Source: JBLEFH01 sp047345645 (GTDB taxonomy: Bacteria; Pseudomonadota; Alphaproteobacteria; Rhodobacterales; Rhodobacteraceae). From it: 18,943 nt of DNA. Under the pieces are notes generated by a model that worked only from the letters and a program-made list of their open reading frames with translations, did no database searches and was not told the DNA's origin. The stretch lies in NCBI GenBank assembly GCA_047345645.1, contig JBLEFH010000013.1. One strand, written 5' to 3'. Every line of letters begins with the position of its first letter. The first letter of the stretch is position 1. The translations under genes and the position numbers were made by a program. This document shows positions 1 through 11,900 of this stretch, in pieces.

Positions 1-117
1 GAAGTCACCGAAATACTTCGTGATCGCCGCCGTCAGCGTCGTCTTCCCGTGGTCAACGTGACCAATCGTGCCGATGTTCACATGCGGCTTATTACGCTCA
101 AACTTTTCCTTCGCCAT
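1..117 (-). CDS. tuf: Elongation factor Tu, N-terminal fragment (partial, runs off the left edge)
   Basis: The minus strand from 117 encodes MAKEKFERNKPHVNIG followed by the EF-Tu P-loop GHVDHGKTTLTAAI, which is diagnostic of EF-Tu, the GTPase that delivers aminoacyl-tRNA to the ribosome. Only the first 39 codons lie in the window; the rest is beyond base 1. The ATG has a strong Shine-Dalgarno sequence (GGAGG, six bases upstream). It is the last visible gene of the rpsL-rpsG-fusA-tuf string, 72 bases after fusA, and is probably co-transcribed with it. A second tuf gene ends at the other edge of the window, so this genome has at least two copies. Family assignment is certain; which copy (A or B) is a naming matter. 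Confidence 0.97.
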   Translation of the reverse strand, partial: MAKEKFERNKPHVNIGTIGHVDHGKTTLTAAITKYFGDF

Positions 118-137
118 TGTAGGCCTCCATTCAGTGT

Positions 138-181
138 AGGGCGTCTGCCCTGGGTTTCGGTGGGCGGCATCCCTGCCGCCC
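138..181 (-). other. Two tandem hairpins in the fusA-tuf gap
   Basis: On the minus strand the 72-base gap contains a 7-bp GC stem (arms 162-168 and 175-181, six-base loop) and then a 5-bp stem (arms 138-142 and 147-151, four-base loop), just before the tuf Shine-Dalgarno. Neither is followed by a T run, so they do not look like simple terminators. They could mark an mRNA processing site or tune tuf expression relative to fusA; that role is inference. Confidence 0.5.
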
Positions 182-189
182 GAAATTCA

Positions 190-2331
190 TCAGGCGTATT
201 TCGCCACGATTTCGTCTGCGATCTGGTTCGGCACCGGCTCGTAGTGGTCGAACTGCATCGTGAACTGCGCGCGGCCCGAGGACATCGAACGCAGGTTGTT
301 GATGTAGCCGAACATATTGGCCAGCGGCACGAAGGCGTTGATGACGATCGCGTTGCCGCGGGTGTCCTGACCCTGCACCATGCCGCGACGGCCGGTGAGA
401 TCGCCAATGATGTTACCCGTGTACTCATCCGGGGTCACAACTTCGACCTTCATGATCGGCTCAAGCAGCTTCGCACCAGCCTTGCGCAGACCTTCGCGCA
501 TTGCTGCACGGGCTGCGATTTCAAACGCCAGAACTGAGGAGTCGACATCGTGGTAAGCACCGTCGATCAGCGCCACTTTGAAATCGATCACCGGGAAGCC
601 AGCAACCGGACCGGAGTCCATAACCGACTGAATCCCCTTCTCGACGCCCGGAATATATTCCTTGGGCACCGAACCACCGACGATCTTGCTCTCGAAGGAG
701 TAGCCTTCGCCCGGCTCGGTCGGGGTGATGACCAGTTTGACGCGGCCGAACTGACCCGAACCACCCGACTGTTTCTTGTGGGTGTAGTCGATTTCAGCTT
801 CGTGGCCGATGGTCTCACGGTAAGCCACCTGCGGCGCACCGATATTCGCCTCAACCTTGAACTCGCGCTTCAGACGATCGACGAGAATGTCGAGGTGAAG
901 CTCGCCCATGCCCTTCATGATGGTCTGACCGGATTCGATGTCGGTCTCGACGCGGAAGGACGGATCCTCTGCCGCAAGACGCTGAAGGCCAGCGGACATC
1001 TTCTCCTGGTCGGCCTTGGTTTTCGGCTCAACCGCGATCTCGATCACCGGATCGGGGAAGGTCATGGTTTCCAGAACAACCTGCTTCTGCGGATCGCAAA
1101 GCGTGTCGCCCGTGGTGGTCTCTTTCAGACCGGCCAGCGCGATAATGTCGCCCGACCCCGCCCACTCGATTTCCTCACGGGAGTTCGAGTGCATCATCAT
1201 CATACGGCCGATACGCTCGCGCTTGCCCTTGGTCGAGTTCTGCACGGTGTCGCCCTTGCTCACCTTGCCCGAATAGATGCGGGTAAAGGTCAGCGAGCCG
1301 ACGAACGGGTCGTTCATGATTTTGAATGCAAGACCGGAGAACGGCTGATCGTCGCCCGGACGGCGCTCGATATTACGCTCTTCGCTCTCATCATCCGGCG
1401 AGAAGCCCATGTAAGGCGGAACGTCGAGCGGACCCGGCAGATAGTCGATCACAGCGTTGAGCATCGGCTGAACGCCTTTGTTCTTGAACGCAGACCCAGC
1501 GAGAACCGGAACGAAGCTCATCGACAGCGTGCCCTTGCGGATCAGGCTGCGCAGGGTCGCTTCATCAGGCTCGTTGCCTTCGAGGTAAGCTTCCATGGCG
1601 TCGTCATCCATCTCGACAGCGATCTCGATGAGTTCGCCGCGCATGGTTTCCGCCTTGTCCTTCAGCTCGTCACGGATGTCCTGAATGACCCAGCTCGCGC
1701 CGAGGTCTTCACTGGTCCAGACCCACTCTTTCATCGTCACGAGATCGACGATGCCTTCGAGCTGATCTTCTGCGCCGATCGGGAACTGGATCGGTGCCGG
1801 CGTTGCGCCGGTGCGGTCTTTGATCATCTGCACGCAGTTGTCGAAATCCGCGCCGATCTTGTCCATCTTGTTGACGAACACGATCCGCGGAACCTTGTAG
1901 CGGTCAGCCTGACGCCACACGGTTTCGGTCTGCGGCTCAACACCGGCGTTGGCGTCGAGAACGGCAACAGCGCCATCGAGAACGGCGAGCGAACGCTCCA
2001 CCTCGATGGTGAAGTCAACGTGGCCGGGCGTGTCGATGATGTTGAAGCGGAATTTCGCTTCGTCCGGAGTGTCACCATAAATGCCGGTCGGGTTCTGACC
2101 GTCTTCGGTGCGGAACCAGAAGGTCGTCGTCGCAGCGGAGGTAATCGTGATACCACGCTCCTGCTCCTGCTCCATCCAGTCCATGGTCGCAGCGCCATCA
2201 TGCACTTCGCCGATTTTGTGCGACTTACCGGTGTAATACAGGATACGCTCGGTTGTGGTCGTCTTACCGGCATCGATGTGCGCCATGATGCCGAAGTTAC
2301 GGTAGCGCTCCAGAGAATATTCGCGGGCCAT
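190..2331 (-). CDS. fusA: Elongation factor G
   Basis: EF-G is the cytoplasmic translational GTPase that drives translocation on the ribosome and, with RRF, ribosome recycling. The 713-residue product carries the G-domain motifs in order: AHIDAGKTT at 17-25, DTPGH at 100-104 and NKMD at 154-157, then the usual domains II to V. Compared with the E. coli protein (704 residues) there is a loop about 12 residues longer between the switch I region and DTPGH, roughly residues 74-96. The ATG at 2331 is preceded by AAGGA eight bases upstream. It lies 26 bases after rpsG and 72 before tuf, the standard str-operon order, so it is expected to be transcribed from the promoter upstream of rpsL. The place in the str operon argues for the canonical housekeeping EF-G and not a paralogue. 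Confidence 0.98.
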   Translation of the reverse strand: MAREYSLERYRNFGIMAHIDAGKTTTTERILYYTGKSHKIGEVHDGAATMDWMEQEQERGITITSAATTTFWFRTEDGQNPTGIYGDTPDEAKFRFNIIDTPGHVDFTIEVERSLAVLDGAVAVLDANAGVEPQTETVWRQADRYKVPRIVFVNKMDKIGADFDNCVQMIKDRTGATPAPIQFPIGAEDQLEGIVDLVTMKEWVWTSEDLGASWVIQDIRDELKDKAETMRGELIEIAVEMDDDAMEAYLEGNEPDEATLRSLIRKGTLSMSFVPVLAGSAFKNKGVQPMLNAVIDYLPGPLDVPPYMGFSPDDESEERNIERRPGDDQPFSGLAFKIMNDPFVGSLTFTRIYSGKVSKGDTVQNSTKGKRERIGRMMMMHSNSREEIEWAGSGDIIALAGLKETTTGDTLCDPQKQVVLETMTFPDPVIEIAVEPKTKADQEKMSAGLQRLAAEDPSFRVETDIESGQTIMKGMGELHLDILVDRLKREFKVEANIGAPQVAYRETIGHEAEIDYTHKKQSGGSGQFGRVKLVITPTEPGEGYSFESKIVGGSVPKEYIPGVEKGIQSVMDSGPVAGFPVIDFKVALIDGAYHDVDSSVLAFEIAARAAMREGLRKAGAKLLEPIMKVEVVTPDEYTGNIIGDLTGRRGMVQGQDTRGNAIVINAFVPLANMFGYINNLRSMSSGRAQFTMQFDHYEPVPNQIADEIVAKYA

Positions 2332-2357
2332 TGGAAGTGTCCTTGGGTCCTGAGGGT

Positions 2358-2828
2358 TTACCAGCGGAAGTGGCTGAACGCTTTGTTGGCGTCGGCCATC
2401 TTGTGGGTGTCTTCGCGTTTCTTGACGGCAGCGCCGCGGCCATTGACCGCATCGAGCAATTCACCAGCCAGACGCTCTTCCATCGTGTTTTCGTTGCGGC
2501 CACGCGATGCAGTGATCAGCCAGCGCAGAGCCAGCGCTTCACGACGCTCGGGACGCACTTCGACGGGCACCTGATAGGTCGCACCACCCACACGGCGGGA
2601 ACGCACCTCAACCGACGGTTTGATGTTGTCGAGCGCTTCGTGGAACACTTCGACCGGCTCGCGCTTGAGCTTGTCTTCAACGCGGGTCATCGCGCCGTAA
2701 ACGATGCTCTCGGCAGCGGATTTCTTGCCGTCATACATCAGGTTGTTCATGAATTTGGTCAGCACGCGATCGCCATATTTGGCGTCGGGCAGAATTTCGC
2801 GTTTCTCGGCGCGATGGCGACGGGACAT
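2358..2828 (-). CDS. rpsG: 30S ribosomal protein S7
   Basis: This 156-residue protein begins MSRRHRAEKREILPDAKYGD and matches S7 over its full usual length (about 156 residues in bacteria). S7 is a primary binder of the 3' major domain of 16S rRNA, nucleates assembly of the small-subunit head and sits near the E site. The basic N-terminus and the segment VGGATYQVPVEV are typical. The ATG at 2828 has GGAGAG six bases upstream. It begins 12 bases after the rpsL stop and is followed 26 bases later by fusA, so the three genes form one transcription unit. In E. coli S7 represses its own operon by binding the rpsL-rpsG spacer; that spacer is only 12 bases here, so the same mechanism in that place is doubtful. 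Confidence 0.98.
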   Translation of the reverse strand: MSRRHRAEKREILPDAKYGDRVLTKFMNNLMYDGKKSAAESIVYGAMTRVEDKLKREPVEVFHEALDNIKPSVEVRSRRVGGATYQVPVEVRPERREALALRWLITASRGRNENTMEERLAGELLDAVNGRGAAVKKREDTHKMADANKAFSHFRW

Positions 2829-2840
2829 ATCTGTCTCTCC

Positions 2841-3212
2841 TTACTTCGGACGCTTGGCGCCGTATTTCGAACGACGCTGACGGCGGTCTTTCACGCCCTG
2901 CGTATCGAGAACGCCGCGCACGATGTGGTAACGCACACCCGGAAGGTCTTTCACACGGCCGCCACGGATCAGGACAACGGAGTGCTCCTGAAGGTTGTGG
3001 CTCTCGCCCGGAATGTAGGAAATGACCTCGTAGCCATTGGTCAGACGGACCTTGGCCACTTTCCGCATAGCGGAGTTCGGTTTCTTCGGTGTGGTCGTGT
3101 AGACGCGGGTGCACACGCCGCGCTTCTGCGGGCATTGCTCCAGGTGCATCGACTTCGACCGCTTGACTTTCGGCTGCCGCGGCTTGCGGATCAGCTGCTG
3201 GATCGTTGGCAT
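2841..3212 (-). CDS. rpsL: 30S ribosomal protein S12
   Basis: S12 is the decoding-centre protein of the 30S subunit. The open frame extends further upstream, but the start is placed at ATG 3212 because the product then begins MPTIQQLIRKPRQ and is 123 residues, the family's normal form. The motif TTPKKPNSAMRK (residues 40-51) is intact. Lysines 43 and 44 and K88, and the aspartate D89 that is methylthiolated in E. coli, are all present, so the classical streptomycin-resistance substitutions are absent. The Shine-Dalgarno is modest (GGGG, about nine bases upstream). It is the first gene of the rpsL-rpsG-fusA-tuf unit, with its own promoter about 200 bases upstream. Confidence 0.98.
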   Translation of the reverse strand: MPTIQQLIRKPRQPKVKRSKSMHLEQCPQKRGVCTRVYTTTPKKPNSAMRKVAKVRLTNGYEVISYIPGESHNLQEHSVVLIRGGRVKDLPGVRYHIVRGVLDTQGVKDRRQRRSKYGAKRPK

Positions 3213-3407
3213 TCGGTATAACCCCGTTAACCTATCTTCACTTCTCAAACGCATCCCGCCGCGTGCGGAATACAGCAAACACCGCGTGCGGCGCATTGCG
3301 CGCCGAAGCGGGAAATTCCAGAGGACTGAGGGACGCGCCCTGAGTCGTGACTCGCCATTTAAGGCTTTATTTTTTAGGCCCTCGCCCGGATGGCAGGGGT
3401 CTTGAAC
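3213..3407 (-). promoter_or_regulatory. Long structured 5' leader of rpsL
   Basis: If transcription starts about seven bases after the -10 hexamer of the promoter at 3414-3442, rpsL has an untranslated leader of about 195 bases. Reading the minus strand, it contains a 9-bp stem with one internal mismatch (arms 3338-3346 and 3324-3332), an overlapping GAGTC/GACTC palindrome (3342-3353) that competes for the same bases, a GGCGC/GCGCC hairpin near 3290-3305, and two copies of a 10-base quasi-palindrome near its 3' end. A long leader ahead of a ribosomal-protein operon suggests autogenous control or attenuation. I recognise no described RNA family here. Confidence 0.45.
3259..3291. repeat. Two direct copies of CCGCGTGCGG, 23 bases apart
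   Basis: The 10-mer CCGCGTGCGG occurs at 3259-3268 and again at 3282-3291. Each copy is nearly self-complementary (CCGC..GCGG), and the copies are 23 bases apart start to start, close to two helical turns. They lie inside the rpsL leader. They could be paired protein-binding sites on DNA, or RNA arms that pair alternatively with each other; chance in GC-rich sequence is also possible. Confidence 0.5.
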
Positions 3408-3413
3408 GCGCGG

Positions 3414-3442
3414 AACATAGGCCCGTCCCGCCTGAGTGTCAA
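3414..3442 (-). promoter_or_regulatory. Promoter of the rpsL-rpsG-fusA-tuf operon (sigma-70 type)
   Basis: On the minus strand a perfect -35 TTGACA (3442-3437) is followed after exactly 17 bases by TATGTT (3419-3414), four of six matches to the -10 consensus. Its direction and position fit rpsL, with a start expected near 3407. It is among the best promoter matches in the window, and it means the str operon need not depend on read-through from rpoC. Confidence 0.75.
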
Positions 3443-3453
3443 TGGCGGATTAA

Positions 3454-3465
3454 GGCGTTAACGCC
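3454..3465. promoter_or_regulatory. Perfect 12-bp palindrome GGCGTTAACGCC between divergent genes
   Basis: The 12 bases read identically on both strands. The palindrome sits 12 bp upstream of the rpsL -35 box and overlaps the possible -35 (3458-3463) of the divergent glycosyltransferase. That is a suitable place for a dimeric regulator acting on one or both genes, but no regulator is identified and a palindrome of this length can occur by chance. Confidence 0.35.
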
Positions 3466-3486
3466 AATCTCACAATGCTGTAGCGT
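3458..3486 (+). promoter_or_regulatory. Possible promoter of the glycosyltransferase
   Basis: TTAACG (3458-3463), a 17-base spacer, then TAGCGT (3481-3486) is a weak sigma-70-like match (four and three of six positions). The predicted start, about 3493, would fall inside the AAAGGA that serves the small ORF at 3499, so either that ORF is nearly leaderless or this is not the promoter. I see no better plus-strand candidate in the gap. Confidence 0.25.
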
Positions 3487-3498
3487 GGAAAAGGACAC

Positions 3499-3606
3499 AT
3501 GCGCTCCGCAAGCAGATGCGCTAGGGTGCCCGCAATCGCGGTGGAGGGCATTTTCGTCCCTGCCGCGCTCCAAATGAGACGAATTGCAGGCCGCCCGATT
3601 CCATGA
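3499..3606 (+). CDS. Possible 35-codon upstream ORF overlapping the glycosyltransferase start
   Basis: An ATG at 3499, with AAAGGA three bases upstream, opens a 35-codon frame whose product begins MRSASRCARVPAIAVEG. Its TGA stop (3604-3606) overlaps the glycosyltransferase ATG (3603-3605) as ATGA, the usual geometry of translational coupling. The glycosyltransferase itself has no good Shine-Dalgarno, which fits coupling. Against it: the peptide matches no family I know, it uses several codons uncommon in its neighbours (AGA, AGG, CGA), and the Shine-Dalgarno spacing is short. It may be a leader peptide or only a chance frame. Confidence 0.3.
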   Translation: MRSASRCARVPAIAVEGIFVPAALQMRRIAGRPIP

Positions 3607-4655
3607 CAGCAAAACTGACCTACACGACTGCCATCTGCACGCGCAACCGTCCAGATGCGCTCGCCCTGACCCTGCCCTATCATATCGCGGAGGCCCGCGC
3701 CCCTGAGCGGGTGGTGATCATCGACAGCTCCGATGATCCGAGCGAGGACATCGCCACCGTCGAGCGCCTCGCCAAAGACGCGCCGATGCCGGTCGAGCAT
3801 ATCACCTCGGAATCGGGTCTCGCCTATCAGCGCAATCTGATTCTGCCGCAACTGACGACCGATGTTGTGTTTTTCCCCGATGATGACAGCCTCATCGAAC
3901 CGGGCGCCATGGAGGCCGTCATGCGGATCTATGAGCGCGATACCGAGAAACGGATCGCTGGGGTTGCGCCGCGCGAACTCTTTACGCCCATCGGTCCGCT
4001 CAAGAGCGAAGCAGATGAGGCCTATGAGAAAACCACATCGGACAAGATCAAGAACGCCATTGCCGCGCCGCGCTACAAGATTGAGAAAGCAGTGATCGGT
4101 GATCCGTTCGTCGAGGTCGCGAATATCAAATATGCCCGCCAACCCGCGCCGCCTGCCTGGCTCGATGACGCAGACGCGACGGTCGTCCCCTGGAACACCG
4201 GTTTCCGCATGAGTTTCAGAACCGAGTCGATCCGCCGTAAGGGTTTTCATGAACCCCTCGGCCGCTACGCGCTCTTTGAGGATATCGACGCGGGGTTCCA
4301 AACGCTCGACCAGCAGATTCTCGTGACGATTCAGAATGTGGGTATTTACCATCACAAAGCGCCCGCGCGACGTGCTAATGGTCGCGCTCTTGGGGCCATG
4401 CACATCCTCAATCGCGCCTATGTCTGCGCGCGCTCGGGCGAAGGTCAGAATCCGAAAGTGCGCAGCGCCATGAAGCGTTTCTCTCTCTATAAGCTCGCGC
4501 AATATGCGGTCGGCGCGCGCGGCGATTTTGGAAAAGAACGGCTTCAGGGTGCGCGTGCGGCGTCAAAAGTCGCCGGTAAGTTGCTGACGACACCGCAGGA
4601 CCAACTCGAAGCTCGCTATCTGGAATTCCGTACGCAGATCTTCACGTCAGAATAG
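3603..4655 (+). CDS. Family 2 (GT-A fold) glycosyltransferase
   Basis: The 350-residue product looks like an inverting GT-A glycosyltransferase of family GT2, which transfers a sugar from a nucleotide-sugar donor. The N-terminal strand YTTAICTRNRPDAL (7-20) is the typical nucleotide-binding start. FFPDDDS (90-96) supplies the metal-binding DxD, WNTGFRMSF (197-205) the acceptor-side segment, and FEDID (225-229) the ED pair with the likely catalytic base. IYHHK follows at 248-252. No signal peptide or membrane segment is evident, so it is probably cytoplasmic and acts on a lipid-linked, polysaccharide or protein acceptor that cannot be told from sequence. No other upstream in-frame start exists. 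It is the only plus-strand gene here, lying between rpoC and rpsL and unrelated in function to both, which suggests an insertion into the cluster in this lineage. Confidence 0.88.
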   Translation: MTAKLTYTTAICTRNRPDALALTLPYHIAEARAPERVVIIDSSDDPSEDIATVERLAKDAPMPVEHITSESGLAYQRNLILPQLTTDVVFFPDDDSLIEPGAMEAVMRIYERDTEKRIAGVAPRELFTPIGPLKSEADEAYEKTTSDKIKNAIAAPRYKIEKAVIGDPFVEVANIKYARQPAPPAWLDDADATVVPWNTGFRMSFRTESIRRKGFHEPLGRYALFEDIDAGFQTLDQQILVTIQNVGIYHHKAPARRANGRALGAMHILNRAYVCARSGEGQNPKVRSAMKRFSLYKLAQYAVGARGDFGKERLQGARAASKVAGKLLTTPQDQLEARYLEFRTQIFTSE

Positions 4656-4671
4656 CCCGCCTCATATCCCA

Positions 4672-4701
4672 ATAAAAAAGGGCCGCATCGCTGCGGCCCT
4701 T
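4672..4701 (-). terminator. Rho-independent terminator after rpoC
   Basis: A perfect 10-bp stem (arms 4678-4687 and 4692-4701, loop TCGC) ends on the minus strand in a run of six T followed by ATT, a strong intrinsic terminator for rpoC, 25 bases beyond its stop. It lies between convergent genes and could also stop the glycosyltransferase transcript, but in that direction the stem is followed by CTCGTATC, a poor U-tract, so termination there should be weaker. Confidence 0.9.
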
Positions 4702-4726
4702 CTCGTATCTAAAAGCGGGAGCGGGC

Positions 4727-8923
<4,197 letters not shown>

Positions 8924-8967
8924 AATACTTCCTCAGTCTTAGGTCATGTGAAGGGCTAAACCGCCCC

Positions 8968-11900
8968 TCACTCCGCTTCCGAATCCAGCAGCTCGACATT
9001 GAGGCCGAGCGAACGGATTTCCTTGACCAGAACGTTGAAGCTTTCCGGCACACCGGCCTCGAAATTGTCCTCGCCCTTGACGATAGCCTCGTAAACTTTC
9101 GTCCGGCCGGCGACGTCATCCGATTTGACGGTGAGCATCTCTTGCAGCGTGTAGGCCGCACCATAAGCCTCAAGGGCCCAGACCTCCATCTCACCGAAGC
9201 GCTGACCGCCGAACTGGGCCTTACCACCGAGCGGCTGCTGGGTGACGAGGCTGTAGGGGCCGGTGCTCCGTGCGTGGATCTTGTCGTCCACGAGGTGGTG
9301 CAGCTTGAGCAGGTATTTCACGCCAACGGTGACAGGACGTGCGAATTGCTCGCCGGTCCGGCCATCGAACAGCGTCGACTGACCCGAGACGTTGAAGCCC
9401 GCGCGTTCCAGCGCATCGTTCACATCCGCCTCTTTCGCCCCGTCAAAGACCGGGGTGGCAATCGGCACACCGCGCGTGACGTTCTTCGCCGCTTCGACCA
9501 GCTCGTCCTGATCCATTTCCCCGAAGGCCGAGGCGTAGACTTCCTCGCCGTAAGCCTTCTTGAGCGCATCATGAACCGCGTCGATCTTGCCCTGGTGGCG
9601 GAAGGCCTGCAGTGCTTCGTCGATGTCCTGACCGAGGCCGCGACCCGCCCAACCCATATGGGTTTCAAGGATCTGACCCACGTTCATCCGGCTGGGAACG
9701 CCGAGCGGGTTCAGCACAAAATCGACCGGGGTGCCGTCTGCGAGGAAGGGCATATCTTCCTCCGGAACCACTTTCGAGATCACACCCTTGTTCCCGTGAC
9801 GACCGGCCATCTTGTCGCCCGGCTGAAGCTTGCGCTTCACCGCGACGAAGACTTTGACCATCTTCATCACACCCGGCGGCAGATCATCACCGCGGCGAAC
9901 CTTCTCGACCTTGTCCTCAAAGCGGGCATTCAGCACTTTCTTCTGCGCATCATACTGCTTGTTGAGGGCTTCGACCTGTGCGGCATCTTCCTCGTCGCCG
10001 AGGGCAAGCTGCCACCACTGGCCGCGCGAAAGCGTGCCGAGCAGTTCCTCGTTGATCTCCGAGCCAGCTTTCACGCCTTTCGGGCCTTTCACAGCCGTCT
10101 TGCCGAGGATCAGCGATTTCAGACGCGCATAGATGTTGCGGTCGAGGATCGCGATCTCATCGTCACGGTCACGGGCAAGGCGTTCCACCTCGTCGCGCTC
10201 GATCTGAAGGGCACGCTCGTCTTTCTCGACGCCGTGGCGGTTGAACACACGCACTTCCACAACGGTCCCGAAATCACCGGGGCTCATGCGAAGCGAGGTG
10301 TCGCGCACGTCAGAGGCTTTCTCACCGAAGATGGCGCGGAGCAGTTTCTCCTCCGGCGTCATCGGGCTTTCCCCCTTCGGCGTGATCTTCCCGACGAGAA
10401 TATCGCCCGGACCGCATTCCGCACCGATATAGACGATCCCGGCTTCGTCGAGATTGCGCAGCGCTTCCTCACCGACGTTTGGAATGTCGCGGGTGATCTC
10501 TTCCGGGCCCAGCTTCGTATCGCGGGCGGCCACTTCGAACTCTTCGATATGAATCGAGGTGAAGACATCGTCTTTCACGATCCGCTCGGAGATGAGGATC
10601 GAGTCCTCATAGTTGTAGCCATTCCACGGCATGAAGGCGACGATCACGTTCTTGCCGAGCGCCAGCTCACCAAGATCAGTCGACGGACCATCGGCCACCA
10701 CTTCGCCAGCATGAACCCGGTCGCCCACTTTCACGAGGGGCTTCTGGGTGATGCAGGTCGACTGGTTCGAGCGCTGGAACTTGCGCAGACGGTAGATGTC
10801 CACGCCCGGATCGCCGGCTTCGAGACCATCGGTCGCACGGACCACGATCCGCAGGGCGTCCACCTGATCGACCACACCGCCGCGACGGGCCGTGATGGCC
10901 GCACCAGAGTCGCGCGCCACGATTTCTTCCATGCCGGTGCCAACGATCGGCGCCTCGGCCCGCAGAAGCGGAACCGCCTGACGCTGCATGTTCGAGCCCA
11001 TCAGAGCACGGTTGGCGTCGTCATTCTCAAGGAACGGGATGAGCGCGGCGGCAACCGAAACCAGCTGCTTCGGCGACACATCCATCAGGTCGATCCGCTC
11101 CGGCGGGTTCATCGCGTGCTCACCGCCCTCACGGGACTGGATGAGATCGGCGGTAAACTTGCCTTCGTCGCTGAGCTCCGCATTGGCCTGCGCCACGGTG
11201 TGACGCATTTCCTCGGTCGCGGACATGTATTCGACCTCATCGGTCACTTTCCCGTCCACAACTTTGCGGTATGGCGTCTCGATGAAGCCATATTTGTTCA
11301 CGCGCGCGAACGTCGCGAGGCTGTTGATCAGACCGATGTTCGGCCCTTCCGGCGTCTCAATCGGGCACATCCGGCCATAATGGGTCGGGTGCACGTCACG
11401 GACCTCAAAGCCCGCACGCTCACGGGTCAGACCGCCCGGCCCAAGAGCCGAGAGACGGCGCTTATGGGTGACTTCCGAAAGCGGGTTCGTCTGGTCCATG
11501 AACTGCGAGAGCTGCGAGGAACCGAAGAATTCACGCACAGCGGCGGCCGCCGGTTTCGCGTTGATCAGATCCTGCGGCATGGTCGTGTCGATCTCGACGG
11601 AGGACATCCGCTCCTTGATCGCCCGCTCCATACGCAGCAGACCCACGCGATACTGGTTTTCCATCAACTCGCCAACGGAGCGCACGCGGCGGTTGCCGAG
11701 GTGGTCGATATCGTCCACTTCGCCGTGACCATCGCGCAGCTCGACAAGCGCGCGGATCACCGCAACGATGTCTTCCTTGCGCAGAGTGCGCATGGTGTCG
11801 GGCGCATCGAGATTGAGGCGCATGTTCATTTTCACGCGGCCAACAGCCGAGAGATCATACCGCTCCGCATCGAAGAACAGCGAGTCAAAGAGCGCGGAGG

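Noticed and set aside
550..2574. A 674-codon open frame opposite fusA, and similar frames opposite rpsG/rpsL (2331-3221), the glycosyltransferase (3450-4502) and the transporter (16888-17967)
   Set aside because: All are codon-aligned mirror frames of confident genes. Their translations are rich in Arg, His, Asp and Val as expected of antisense coding sequence.
3213..3296. An N-terminally extended S12 starting near 3296
   Set aside because: The extra 28 residues resemble nothing in S12, and the internal ATG at 3212 gives exactly the family length and N-terminus.
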